A DNA stretch of 60,000 nt from Bolinopsis microptera. Its lineage: Eukaryota > Ctenophora > Tentaculata > Lobata > Bolinopsidae. Made by a program: the position numbers and the translations under genes. The stretch lies in assembly GCF_026151205.1 (NCBI RefSeq), contig NC_087083.1, forward strand, positions 12,028,944 to 12,088,943, given 5' to 3'. The notes beneath the pieces were generated by a model, which had not been told where the DNA came from, searched no databases, and worked only from the letters and a program-made list of their open reading frames with translations. How positions within the stretch are numbered: the stretch's first letter is position 1; each line of letters begins with the position of its first letter. This document shows positions 31,410 to 44,040 of this stretch, in pieces.

Positions 31410-32853
31410 CTGGGTGCTCAGTGCATTCAAATGCAGAAACAGTGTCGTAATTTTGACACTATACAAATCACTTGTCCGTAGTCATTTAGAGTATTCCTGT
31501 CCTCTGTGGAATAGTGAATACCAGCAAAATCTCAGACATCCAACAGATTGAAGCAGCGTACTCATGGATTGGGTAGTGGCTCAAAGCACTAAAATTAATG
31601 TCGATGCAAAGGAGGAGTGAGCATTACGTTATCATCCATTATATGTGGAAAATATTGCACCAACGCTCAACGTCAACACTCAACAGCCATTGTATGATGG
31701 TTCATTTTGAGTAATGTGGCCACGTTTATGGAACACTATTCCATCAAATCTTCACCCCATTGAAGCAAAGCTATGATCAGAATTTCTTAAATTATCATTT
31801 CCAGATGATCCATCTGTGAACAACTTCAGCTGTCCTAATGGAAATTATTTGCTGGGCTATAGTATGAACAAGGCAGCAACGCTGCTGCAAGGGCAGTCGA
31901 ACTATTCGATGACCCACTCGAGGAATGTAAAAGTCTCTCCTAAGTTGATCTCTCTGTCGTGAGAGTCATTTTTTCGGGAATTATTCATTCCTTTTTAAAT
32001 TCCAATCTTTTGTTTCCTCCCACTGTTCAATAGGCCATAAAAGCATTCGATTTTCAACACATATGGGCGGATCAAGTTGAGTGAAATTTTGAACACTCTG
32101 TCAAATTTATACTGGCTGATGCTTCAAATAAAGCTGGGTGCTCAGTGCATTCAAATGCAGAAACAGTGTCGTAATTTTGACACTATACAAATCACTTGTC
32201 CGTAGTCATTTAGAGTATTCCTGTCCTCTGTGGAATAGTGAATACCAGCAAAATCTCAGACATCCAACAGATTGAAGCAGCGTACTCATGGATTGGGTAG
32301 TGGCTCAAAGCACTAAAATTAATGTCGATGCAAAGGAGGAGTGAGCATTACGTTATCATCCATTATATGTGGAAAATATTGCACCAACGCTACCCAATGC
32401 TCAACGTCAACACTCAACAGCCATTGTATGATGGTTCATTTGGAGTAATGTGGCCACGTTTATGGAACACTATTCCATCAAATCTTCACCCTATTGAAGC
32501 AAAGCTATGATGAGCATTTCGTAAATTGTTTCCAGATGACTCATCTGTGAACAATTACAGCTGTCCTAATGGAAATTATTTGCTGGGCTATAGTATGAAC
32601 AAGGCAGCAACGCTGCTGCAAGGGCAGTCGAACTATTCGATGACCCACTCGAGGAATGTAAAAGTCTCTCCTAAGTTGATCTCTCTGTCGTGAGAGTAAT
32701 TTTTTCGGGAATTATTCATTCCTTTTTGAATTCCAATCTTTTGTTTCCTCCCACTGTTCAATAGGCCATAGCATTCGATTTTCAACACATATGGGCGGAT
32801 CAAGTTGAGTGAAAACACTCTGTCAAATTTATACTGACTGATGCTTCAAATAA
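31410..32853 (+). pseudogene. LINE ORF2 C-terminus remnant, tandemly duplicated (two units of about 720 bp)
   Basis: Unit 1 is 31410-32133 and unit 2 is 32134 to about 32853; both start CTGGGTGCTCAGTGCATTC and end near TGATGCTTCAAATAA. Each encodes a damaged version of the LINE C-terminal region ('LKALKLMSMQRRSEHY', 'LYDGSFGVMWPRLWNTIPS'), parallel to 'LYDSSFAVRGPKLWNKVP' in the intact LINE. Unit 1 lacks 12 bp between short repeats (GCTACCCAAT region) that unit 2 keeps. Stops occur in both. Confidence 0.8.
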
Positions 32854-32859
32854 CGCAGA

Positions 32860-33640
32860 CGAAACGTCAGAAGGCGTTTAATGTCTTAATATTCATAATT
32901 CTTTCAACTCGATTTAAATGAAGTAAAAGTGAATCTTGTGAGAGACTGCATAATACGGGAGAGTTTTGTCGGAGGTAAACCACCGTTTTGGCATTTACGT
33001 CACGATCTTTAAAGATTTTATTTAAATAACCTGCCTTGTAGACTGCTTGCTGGGGTATGTCTTGGTTTTTATGGTTGAGAAAGTGATTTGGTGGTAAATA
33101 CCCTTTGACGCAAGATTGATGTCAAATCCTAAATGAGGGGTTTATGAGCCCTGCCAAGATTTGCAGATTTAGTTCTTATGAAATTGTATCATTTTACGGC
33201 TCTATTTTTGCTCGCAAGTAATGTGTCATCAATATCTTCTAGTCAGTTTTGAAGATAGTTCTTTATCTTGGTATGGAGGTTAGTTCTCGTATCAAGAGAC
33301 GTGAGCTGATATCCTACCGTAGACAAGCAAGGGAAGTAAAATTCAGCAAGTACATAAGCCGATCAGGTGCAAATACGCGGCTTAGATCTTAGGTATATAA
33401 ATATTGGCTGAATGCTGATGGACGACAGCAGTGTTGAAATATTTGAACATGCTTTCCTTCTCCAAATTCATCACTGGCCAAAGGGGTTAATTGTCTCCCA
33501 AAATTTGTCTAAAAATGAGGTTAACTATCAAGTATCATGATATCTTGTAGTAGTAGTAGTAAACATATGATTGTTACTTTGTTAACCATATTGCACTGGG
33601 ATTGGTTTATCAATATATTGTTATACATGTTATAAAACAT
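32860..33640. other. Non-coding; no gene seen
   Basis: Contains GAGGTTAAC-type motifs (about 33518) resembling those inside the TTAA element at 20.5-25.7 kb, and a (TAG)n run at about 33547. No protein-coding support. Confidence 0.4.
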
Positions 33641-33647
33641 TTGCTCA

Positions 33648-33731
33648 GTGTAACAATTGGAGAATTGGCCTAGTGGTTAGAGCGTCCGCCTTCTGCGCAG
33701 AAGGTTCAGGATTCGAATCCCAGTGTCACCT
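33648..33731 (+). repeat. tRNA-like SINE head or tRNA pseudogene
   Basis: An A-box TGGCCTAGTGGTTAGAGC (about 33666) and a B-box-like GGATTCGAATCC (33709-33720) are spaced as in tRNA genes, with an anticodon-arm-like CCTTC/GAAGG stem between. The acceptor arms do not pair, the T stem has an A where the invariant G53 should be, and the anticodon loop is 6 nt. A tRNA-derived SINE or a decayed tRNA is therefore more likely than a functional tRNA gene. Confidence 0.55.
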
Positions 33732-34059
33732 AGTCTAGGGAGTAGCTAAGGATTAGGAGAGTAGGAGGTTAAATTCATTTTAAAACATTTGGATTTCGAT
33801 TTTACTGACAATTATGAATCTAGAATTTAAAGTTAATATTTGCTGACCGAAATAACAAAAAATCTTTGAGTGTAATAAAATCTTAACCTCAATTTCATTA
33901 ATCTCAATGTTGTATGTTAATTTTGTAAGAATCGGTTAACATCATTTATCAAAAAAAAGTTAAAAGCAGCTACAAATATGTAATATTTTGTAATTTTTTC
34001 GACCATTTACTCCTCCCCCACTGGCTTTAATTGGTTCCTAAATGTGATATTTGGTCCGT

Positions 34060-34330
34060 CCTTCCGTGCTTCCGTGCTTCCGTGCTTCAGTGCTTCCGTC
34101 CTTCCGTCCTTCTGTCCTTCCATCCTTCCGTCCTTCCGTCCTTCCGTCCTTCCGTCCTTCCGACCTTCCGTCCTTCCGTCCTTCCGTCCTTCCTAATTCC
34201 GTCCTACCTAGTTCCGTCCTTCTAATTCCGTCCTACCTAATTCCGTCCTTCTAATTCCGTCCTACCTAATTCCGTCCTTCCTAATTCCTAATTCTGTCCT
34301 TCCTAATTCCGTCCTTCCTAATTCCATCAT
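34060..34330. repeat. CGTCCTTC minisatellite (8-bp unit), degenerating to CTAATTCCGTCCT
   Basis: Perfect 8-bp units from about 34065 to 34190 give way to a longer unit built from the same sequence. Both + frames across it are open only because of the repeat. Confidence 0.9.
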
Positions 34331-34344
34331 TCTGTCCGCTGTAC

Positions 34345-37300
34345 TTTCGGCGGTCTTCATATCTATTGTTTTGTCTCCATGTCCTTTTTTCAAAGCCTAT
34401 GATTGATTGGTCACTTTGGCGGCCTCATTTAAGTCCTGTGCTCGGCAGCCAACTGTGCAACTGAGCACTTTCTTTCAAACCCACCACTGGCAGATTAAAT
34501 TGCATACATTTCATCTTCAAGTTGCCTCTAAAGCTCTAAAGTGTACATCATCAGTTCACATGCTAGTTTTAAATTGCTTTTTTACTTTAATTCAATTATA
34601 TAGTCTATTCAGTAGTTTTATTGTTTAACTGAAACACACTTTTTTCGTGAGGTTTCAACTAAAAATTTCTCCGGTTGACCAGCAGACAAATGCCAGGTTA
34701 TATAGCCAGATCACTGCTCATCTATTGGCGTCCGTGTTTCAATGAGTACTCTTTATTAAAACAATAATAGTTTTATTGATACTGGCTACTATTATTACAA
34801 CCCCATGACTAGTTAAAGAGAGTATGGTGTCAGGAATATTTATCCTTCGATTGTTCGATTTTGACCGAAAAATTATAAAAAATATGCCAATTTTACCTAT
34901 TTATTCCTCAACTTTTGGTCAATTATGCCTATGGGCATATGCATGAGCATTGAAGTGTATCGATTGGGTTGCCGTCCATTGGTATTTTTTCCTTTTCACC
35001 CTTTTGAAAAAAGGCAATGGTGAAAGGTTACGAATGGAGGTTTTTGCAGAAAAACGTGGATTTTGGAGATCGCAGTAGGTGGGTCAAATATATGTCGTCA
35101 GTCCTTCCGTTAGTTACCAAGCAACGAAAAAGTTGCGCGCGCGCGAGGATTGCTTGCGGAGATGTGATGTATATAGATAGCCTGTGATCTATGAATGCGC
35201 GGCGCAACTGTGTTTTAATGTATATGATGCATGTAATGTATAAATATAATATTACTATTAGGTAATACGCCCAATTTGTACGTAGTGTATTGATGTGTAC
35301 ACGAGTATAGTTTACCTTTGCTGATAATTTCTTGAATTACAGATACAAGTTAAGTTCTACGGCAATTGAACTGAATTTCAAGTGTTTCCCGTATTTGATG
35401 CATAATTTATCATTACATGTCAATATTATTATCATGAAGATTGAAGTGAGCTGATTGGAGCTTATACTTAAATTTATAGTAAATGTGAAATGGAAATCTA
35501 GCGTCCGCCAAAACGAAACAACGGGCGCAATTCTTGTTAGTTCATGAATCATCGCATGGGTGGTTATTGGGTACATATATTATATCAAAGCAAATGATTA
35601 CGTTGATAGATCACATCATTATTCCCTCTCACGTGTAATGACAATGTCATTAATATGGGTAATGAAAGTTGCGGTTGTTCGTTAAAATCGCTGATGGTTT
35701 TAAATTAGAATTGACATATTTGTCATTTTGTTCTTTGTTTTTACATCTCTCATTGGCTCGAAGAATGACGACGTTAACCTTGATCTCAACCGCTCCCTAG
35801 TATAGACTATAGATATATAATGATATTTTAAAGGAAAGGTTATGAGAGAATAGTTATGTAGTAACGCGCTCTTCCTTGACGAGTAAAATGGTTCCAATTT
35901 TTGAAACGTCACGTGATCGAATTGAACTCTTCAAAAACTGTAGAACTATCAGACAATTTAACCGTGTAGCAACTGTATTTCTCGTCTATTATATTCGAGT
36001 GCTCGAGCAACATCGTTTATATAATGCAAATAAACGTTTTAAAGCATAAACTCATAAACTGCTTTTGATAATTTCAAAAGAGTTTTACTTTAACTCTATC
36101 ATATTTTCAACGTTTTTTTATAGGCGCCACAAAATTTCTTTTAGAACACCAAAACGAGGTGTTTTCTATAATTTTGGTCGCAATGTTTTCCAAATGGTCT
36201 GGTGACTGGTTTTAACAGCCTCCCAACCAACAACGACATCCATTCAGAAGACAAATCAGCTCTGAACGCTATAAAGATATAATATCAGATAGTATCTCAT
36301 TTACTAGATCTAAAACCAAGGCAGTCTTTATTGAGGCGCATATTTTTAACTATCGCTGACGTGGGTAGCTAGTGGTAAATTTCCATTACTAAAGATTAAA
36401 TTTCAGTGACGTCACATTGGGGTTGGCTAACTGTTAAGTTAATAGTTAAGGCTAAGCATTACCGTCAGAAGCGAAATCCAAAATCGTCGGATAAGGGGCA
36501 CTAACGTAACTGACGTAACTTGACGTAACTAATAGTAATATAAATTCTTTTCGCTTTTAGTTTTTACTATCGCAATGAGAAAATTGAATCTGGCAATGAG
36601 ATGGCATGGTGCTTTTAAAATACTAGATTTTAACAAATAAATTTTCAGTTTCAGAGCCGACAAAATTTTGTGTGTGGTAGATTTGAAAGCGAATTAAATT
36701 ATCATAAATGTAAGATCTACAGGATGCACTGATCAATATAACCTTTACAGGTCCTCATTGTATTTGAATGATATTGATTATATTTTATCAAGTACTTGAA
36801 GATCTTGATCATTTATCAAATCTATTACATTTTTCGAGCACATTCTCTATGACCTTTGGAACCCGCATATTTGACTAGGAATTACATTTTAAAGTAGCTC
36901 GAAATTTGAACCAGCTTTTTATGGAGTTATGGATGCGGTAAAAAGTTTTGAATTAATAACAACCAAAAATTATGAATCTGGTCGTTTTCCAACATCCATG
37001 ATTCCTGGTTGTTAATTTTACAAGGAATAAACCGTAAACCATCTCGCCGCATTAAAGCCGCTTTCTGCCCGGCTCCTTTAACATTAGATCTTTAAAGTGA
37101 AATATTTAAATGTTCAAATAAAATCTTTAAATACGATAATGCGAATTTTCGTTGCATTTTAGGCTAGATTAAGATATTGCGCAAGATTGAAACTTGATAG
37201 TCACTTCCGTTTATGCTTTTAAGGATTAAGACCGGGTAACCACATCTTAACTGTACTAGTTCGTCTCTAACTGTAAACAACCTGATAACCACATGTTATA

Positions 37301-40300
37301 TATCACGTGCCACGTATCACGTGTTAAATCAGTCAAAGTATAGATGGCTGCTGTGAAAATTTCCAATGATAGTTCGTATAAGAACAGATTCTTTTTTAAT
37401 TAGGTATTTCTGACTTTCGCTTGGCCTGTTGATTAAGTTCGATGTCGTCTCAACTTCCTTGATAATTTTGCATATATAGAAGTAAATCTAATTTATTAAT
37501 CAATATTATATAAATCAACAATATAATTTTTTGCTGCAATATACTAGCTCTGCGACTACCAGATACCGAAATGAAATTTTTTGGGAACGATTATAATCTG
37601 CGGAGGTGACTACATTACATATATTTTCCTTGCGCACTCTAAATTATGATCAGTCCCCTACCCCTCTGTGCCTAAGACTTGAGGAGGGTAGAACCACAGA
37701 TCCTCAAAACAAATTCATCACGAACAATTAATGATCAGATCCACTAAATGTAAACCTACCCTTACTTCTTTGTAAAGTTTTAATATTATTCAAAGCCTCA
37801 TTAAAAGCCGCTCCAATTAAACCTAAAACCTTAATTAAAACCTAGATTATGCTCATGACAGTTTACAGATCAGTGGATTAGCTGACCTCTGCACAGCGTC
37901 TCGTTCCGTGAGATCTATTCTACTCATTACTCATACAGGATGAGGGCGTAACGACGTGAAACTTTGAGACGTGGCCCGCGGGAGGAAGTTTTATTTTTTG
38001 ATAAGTTTTCCGATTGAATAATCTGACTTCTTCGAGAGTATGTCACGTGATTAATATAACTCCATTGAGAGTATGTCATGTGTCCCACTGAAGGGTAGCA
38101 TTAAATATTGATTCTTATCTTCGTGATCATTGGATAACTTAAAATTAATGCAGCTTCGAGTTGAAACTTAAAGCAATCATTACTAGAATTAACTAAAATC
38201 ATACTCTCTAACTATATAGCCAAATACCACATTACATAATCATTATTTAAATATTTCCATATAAAGTAATCAGTATCTTGTTTCCTCATGCCATTCTCCA
38301 GAGTAGCGTCGACACGGCTCACATCAAACACTACAATAACTTTTTACTCTACTAATAACCTCTTACTAACCATCTACTATTGACGACCAAAATCTTCAGT
38401 TAATACAAAATATGAAGATCATATTATTGTCATTAGTTTTCCCATGGCTACTACTCACCCACGTACTTAGTTTCTTCAGATCCGTGTTATTCGGACTACA
38501 GTGTGGTTCGTATCGAGTCCAACAGATCCTTATCAAATTAACCAATAAAAACTTTACACATCCCCTCGGTCCCCCCTCTCTCTCTCTCTACCTCTCCAAA
38601 AACTGGTGACCACGATGGTGGAGTAACGAAAGTTAAAAAGCTACAACGTATAATAAATATATAGCGCGTCCAATAAAATGCCACTTTCCGGAGTTAGCTA
38701 AGGGAACAGTTTTAAAAAGATAGTACCGGCCTCCCGACTATAGTAGGGTTTCAAGTAGTTACTAACGACCCAGACCCGCCAAGTAGATATAGAACGAAGC
38801 TCGCCACTTTTTCATGAGTTGGTAGAAGTGGGGGGATCACGATCATTGTGTTGTGTTTGATTGGGTATGGGATGAGCAACGTTTCTTTTTTTACATCGTG
38901 TAAACTGTAAAGTTTTGATTTTCGCTTGGGATTGTTCCGCTGATGTGAGAGATATCCCTCTAACTGGATAGTGAAAAAAGATATGATCCCCGGCCACTGA
39001 ACTTTATCTATTGATTGAGCCGAGGTTCCAGAAGGTCTGGTTATGCTTGAACCTCCGATCTGGCGAATCCTTTAATATCTTGAACAGCGCGTCTGCGTTG
39101 TTCGTAATTGTATGCGCTTTTTGAACTTTTTATACTATCCTAACATTGTCTTTTGCTCATAATTTGAACCTTGAGATGTTCTATACTTAGTTTCATTTGC
39201 TACCAAAATATGTTTCAAATTAGCCATAAGAAGTCGTTCACTTTTATTTTTATTCCTATCTTATTGTCATATCATGTTCATCTTCCATTGTCTTTATCAT
39301 GCTCTACGCCGAAAACATTCAAACTATTTACCTTTAAATTGAAAATTCTGAATATTTTCCAGCTATTTACCGGTTATCTTACAAATTATACCGCGGTAGA
39401 GTAACGTAAAAAACATAATAGTCTTGCAGTGGTTCTCATTATAGTTTGTCCGTGATAAGACAAAGGGTCACTACTGATACTAGAACAATACATCCCTCCC
39501 GCTCCAATTGATGGACATCCCACTACCGTCCTTGTTTCCATTATTGTCTTTTTTCCTTATCGGCTCAGAGAACAATGAGATTACTGTTGGCTACATTAAT
39601 TGTGCTATAAGATTCATATATACCGAGTGTGTAAATTTAGCCAAGGCACCGACGTTTACCGTACAACAAAGCTTACCAGTTTGCTTAATTTAAACTTATA
39701 TTTCAAAAGTAATATACATATTATTTGAACGGGGGGTAATTTTCCATGCTGCTGCAAAAGTAATATAATATATTACGGGAGACGGAGTTATAATTGAACA
39801 AGTTTCGGAGTTAGGGGGTGTATTGAGATTTAAATTAGCCGACTATACTAACATGAATATTATAACTCCTTTGTTTTCGGAGTTGTAAATTACATTTCTT
39901 TTCGTGGCTCGCTCTTCTCCTATTATTATTAACTATTCTCCCATCAAGCTCGTTGACCCAAACTCCATGAGTTGAGTTTGTATTAATATAGACCTTTATA
40001 ACTGCACTATCCCCACTTTACCTACTTTTGCTATGCCTAATATTAATCACGAGCCACACTGGTGAAGCTCCCGATATTTCGTGTCTAGCACTTTGTAACA
40101 TTTGGGGTTTCCATCATAATCTCTCCTCGATTTTAACACTAATAATCCTGAATCCCGATATATTGCATTGTTTTATGATGATAATCGGGCCGTTTAAAAC
40201 AATTCTAGCCGGTATATCGCTGTATCACACTTGTCTGTTTTAGAGGTAATTCAATTATTTTTGGTATCATTGGTATTATTATTGTTGTCATTTTTGGAGC

Positions 40301-41250
40301 TTTATTTAGTGCAGCCCTCGTGTTTCAAAGCCGGATTATTAGCATGAAATTCGGCTGGTTTTGTCCATCAAAGAATTTGTTCGACAATTTTGGCTGTTTG
40401 CAATCATTACATTGAATAAGTCTTGGGACAATTCACTAGGGTTTGGATTAAGTTCTCTTTTAAATATTAAATACCTCGCAAACTTATAAGTGAATACTGA
40501 AGAACAAACACCGTACAAAATGTAGAGAATTTGAGGAGAAAGGGCTCATTCATCTGTAAGTCATCACCGTTATTCCTCATCTTGAAGGCCTTCTAGGTGG
40601 GCCCTCGAGAAATACCTCGTCTTAATCGTTTGCAGTTCCGCTCGCTTGATTCGAGGTACTACGCTTACATGGTTTAAGATAAGTGTAGTTGTTAATATTA
40701 CACCTCACAGATAGATGGGCTTCTTTTTTAGGACGGTCGTATTGAAAAAGTCTAAAAGTGGGCAATGTAGATCTGAAATCTCCAGCTTATTTGGGACCCT
40801 AATCCGAAGTCTCTTTCTAGCCAATACCATAATTATAACCAGAACAGTGAACCTGGTGAACCTGGTGAACCTGGTGAACCTGAGCCCAAATTATAACCTT
40901 AATATGACCACATGAGCCTATAAATGTGAGATACGAAGTACAGGACACGCTTACATTTTGTCACTGAATCAGAAGCTAAAATCTGGAGTGGCTTCCAAAT
41001 CCGTCCTATGTCACTCTATGGAAATACCTTGTCAAATAGCAGTAGAATATTTCCTTCCTGCTGCCAAAAAGTCAGTTTAAACTGGTACCAATGCCCAGGT
41101 GAAGCCTCCAGCCAAGTACAACAGCTCCATCCCTGGTCTCACCCATTCTTACGGTTCCAGTTACAATAGATCTGAAGCGACACAGCTGTGTGATTTGGTC
41201 CCGGTTAAAATAGATGTGAAGCGACACAGCCGAGTGTTTTTGCTGGCAGT
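34345..41250. other. About 6.9 kb without a supportable gene
   Basis: ORFs are short and AT-rich. One at 38412-38609 starts with a signal-peptide-like 'MKIILLSLVFPWLLLTHVLS', but no exon join or family supports it. E-box hexamers CACGTG appear at about 35633, 35911, 37305, 37321 and 38043. A 25-bp imperfect inverted repeat lies at about 36951-37018. A 9-bp tandem repeat (GTGAACCTG) is at about 40854. Confidence 0.4.
40850..40885. repeat. 9-bp tandem repeat GTGAACCTG
   Basis: Three full copies plus a partial one. Confidence 0.8.
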
Positions 41251-41263
41251 GTCATATTAAAGT

Positions 41264-41296
41264 GTCACGTGACGTTATATTATAGAGTCACGTGAC
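41264..41296. promoter_or_regulatory. Two CLEAR-type E-boxes in a short tandem repeat
   Basis: GTCACGTGAC at 41264-41273 and 41287-41296, each followed by GTTATATTATAG. GTCACGTGAC is the CLEAR consensus bound by the MiT/TFE bHLH-zip family (established for vertebrates). Function here is inference. Confidence 0.5.
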
Positions 41297-41299
41297 GTT

Positions 41300-43400
41300 A
41301 TATTATAGTGTTATATGCAGGACAGTGTGTTAATGAGCACGCGCCATGTTGTCGGACACAGTTCTCTAAAGTGATAGACTTATCCGCACTCCCAACCAAC
41401 ACTTGTCCGTTTAAAAATACATACAATAGCTCCCTCTACTGCTATCCGTTCAAATTCCTGTTCTGGGCTTGACCCAGACTTCATCAGGTTGAGGTGATCG
41501 ATCTCAGATTTCCTGGTAGAGGCTGGTTTTTGGGAACGTGTGGGTCATGTGACGATATGTCACGTGACGCACTAGTCTCTCTATCGGGCACGGTCTCCTT
41601 TTCTCCCGGACCGGTTGAAACGAGGGAAAGAAGCTCCTCAAGGGCTCCTCCAAATCAAATGTCAACAATAACGATAGGGCCGTGAAAGCGAGCTCTCGCT
41701 AGTCCAACCCAGCCAATCAGCGAGCAGATGAAATGTCACGTGACGTCACATGGTTAGCCAGGCGAATGGCACATCTTAACACAAATTTTAACCTCTCACA
41801 GAATCTGTTTAGCGCGGAATATATTACTTACTCCTTTATGATATTGTTTAAGTTCACGATATCTTTGTGCGCTTATTCTGGTGAACGCGATTTTAAAATT
41901 GGCCGAATCAAGAGCCGTCGTTTACCCCGAGAAACCGCCTGGAACCTGATAAACTTTCGAGATATACCGTTAATAATTGTACGCCCTCGGGCTGTTGTAG
42001 GCTGTGAGGCATGAGCCGCTTTAAAACAAGTTCTACTACCAAGTCTGGAGTTATGTGAAATATGCGGGTCCCGAGTCGATAAGACTGACACTAGGTCCTC
42101 TTTAAAATTTCTTACTTTCCGTTCTAAATGTTAAATAAGCTGGAGAGAAAGGGAAGTGACGGACAATCTGGAGGTTATAAATGTTGTTCAGTCTACTACC
42201 CTTGCCTCTGTTGACAAATAGGTGAAGTTGGGTGAGGCTTCACTTTAAGTTTCGTTCTGTTTCTCATTTACACCACCGCGAGCACTTCTCAGATCGGACC
42301 TGTCAAGTTTGAAACGTTTGAACTTTGTTTGACTCGGTTGTGGTTGATTAGTTGAGCTTAGTGTGTTTGTTGGGGAGCGCGTGTTGGCTGAGTTAATGTT
42401 TTGTGGCAGTAGGTGGGGGATGAGAGGTACGGTCGAGTTACGAGGTGTCATCCGGGAACCTACCTCCACTTAGTATGGATCGTTACCTACTTACAATGTG
42501 TTAATAGAATTGAGTTCAATGAATTATTAGGTGTCTAGATGGGAGAAATGAGAAGAGAATTCGTGAGACTGTAGCTGTTGTGAGTGGAAGGGAAATGTCA
42601 TGTGACCCTGGAATGCGTGAGGTGATTGGTTGCTGATTTTTCCAATCGTGTTCTGATTGGTTGGTAGACATGTTATGACGTGGTTTGCCGGTCGGTTTGG
42701 TCCGATGGTGTAGCCTGGTACAGTCCTAATAAATGTTGATATTCACTACTACCGACATGGATCACGTGATCCCGACATGGCTCACGTGATCCCCACGTGT
42801 TCTCTCTGGACCAATGAGAAGTACACGTGCGCGTCTCGTGGCCTTGTTGAAGTTTACCCCAAAAACTGACAGGCTTGCTGTCCCTAGTGATACACTGTGC
42901 TGGAGCTGCTGGCGAGAACTGTGTTGTAAAATATTTCACTAAATCGAGCTGCCAATGTTAGATAAGGAGTCCGACTTAGAAGTACTTTGTTGAAATCGAA
43001 GGGCTTCTAACTTTTCATTCAGGCCTATCCCGCCAGCATATCGTTGAGTTGTTCGATAATTTTTGATTTAAACAATTAGTTTGCTTTGTTTCAGTTTGAA
43101 TGACTGTCTCTCTCTCTTTGGTTGTTTCTCCCATGCTCGTTATTTGGGTGGGTAGATATAAATACTTTCATTTTAGATTGTCAATTTGCCACTCTTAAAA
43201 TAGTCTGCTTATATAAGAGGGTGCTCCGCAGCCATCTTTAAATTAATAACTATAAAAGTATTTAAAATAGATAAATTGAAATCTTTGAGTTTTGGGAATC
43301 GTTAGTTCTCCAATATTTTTTGGATATTAGGGCGTTATCTTTATCGTCTGGCTGCGAGTGAATTAAAATCGTTCAACTTTCTGATTCACCTATGTTTGCC
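41300..43400. other. Relatively GC-richer stretch, no gene recognised
   Basis: Several E-boxes (also 42597 and 42762-42828) and short open frames, but no domain or splice chain that I can support. Could contain an unannotated promoter or 5' exon. Confidence 0.35.
41544..41748. promoter_or_regulatory. E-box / CRE cluster
   Basis: GTCATGTGAC (41544), GTCACGTGAC (41559-41568) and GTCACGTGACGTCA (41735-41748), the last overlapping an E-box with a full CRE (TGACGTCA). No adjacent gene is identified; possibly a distal element or promoter of an unrecognised gene. Confidence 0.45.
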
Positions 43401-43460
43401 TTCTTTTTTAATCACTATGGCGAGCTTATTTATAAGCTCGCCATAGTGATTATAAAAGAA
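43401..43460. repeat. 60-bp near-perfect palindrome
   Basis: Two 30-bp arms centred at 43430/43431; the inner part is ATCACTATGGCGAGCTTAT and its exact inverse separated by two T. The outer parts pair TTCTTTT with AAAAGAA. Cruciform or hairpin potential is strong; no target duplication seen. Confidence 0.85.
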
Positions 43461-43838
43461 GAATACTTAAGTATGATGGTAAATATCGCTAATTGATTTT
43501 GAAATATTTTAATTGATGAAGTTTTTAGAAGTTGGAACATTTATAGTTCCCGCTGAATTTTTTTTACGGAGGGAAATCATAACCAGCTTTTTTAAAAGAG
43601 TATTTAAATAAATTAAACATCGGGGATATCTGAAATGCAAACGAATTTAAATGCAGAAAAATTTACGAGAGCCAACCCTTTTTTATACAGTTCGGTTCTC
43701 AATATTCACTATTTAAATCATAGTTCTTTACAAAATCGAATCACAAACAATTTTTTTAGAATATGAAGGTGGTGTCATCATGTGACAGAGAAAAGTCCAC
43801 TAGTGTTCTCGAAAATTACCAATTTTTAATGGTGGTGG

Positions 43839-44040
43839 TACAGTAAAATCCTGATTTACCGCAAACCCAGATTTACCGCAAACCCCGATTTACCACAAAC
43901 CCTGATTTACCGCGGCCATCTCCTTTCCCCAAATATCTCTTTTAACAGTTAACATGCATAATGTAAACAAAGAAAACCCCAATTTACCGGCATATATTTC
44001 GTTTCTCCCAAACTCTGCGCTAAATCGGGGTTTTACTGTA
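43839..44040. mobile_element. pogo/Tigger-type MITE with TA target duplication
   Basis: The termini CAGTAAAATCCTGATTTA and TAAATCGGGGTTTTACTG are inverse with about three mismatches and are flanked by TA on both sides, as in Tc1/mariner-pogo elements. The 198-bp body begins with about four copies of a 16-bp GATTTACCGCAAACCC unit derived from the terminus. No transposase. Confidence 0.88.

Noticed and set aside
33648-33731. Functional tRNA gene
   Set aside because: Acceptor arms do not pair, the conserved G53-C61 pair is lost and the anticodon loop is 6 nt.
34031-34254. 'SFRPSVLP' repeat ORFs
   Set aside because: Products of the 8-bp CGTCCTTC minisatellite.
38412-38609. Small ORF starting with a signal-peptide-like sequence
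   Set aside because: No convincing donor or downstream exon, no family, and low-complexity C-terminus (CT-rich DNA).
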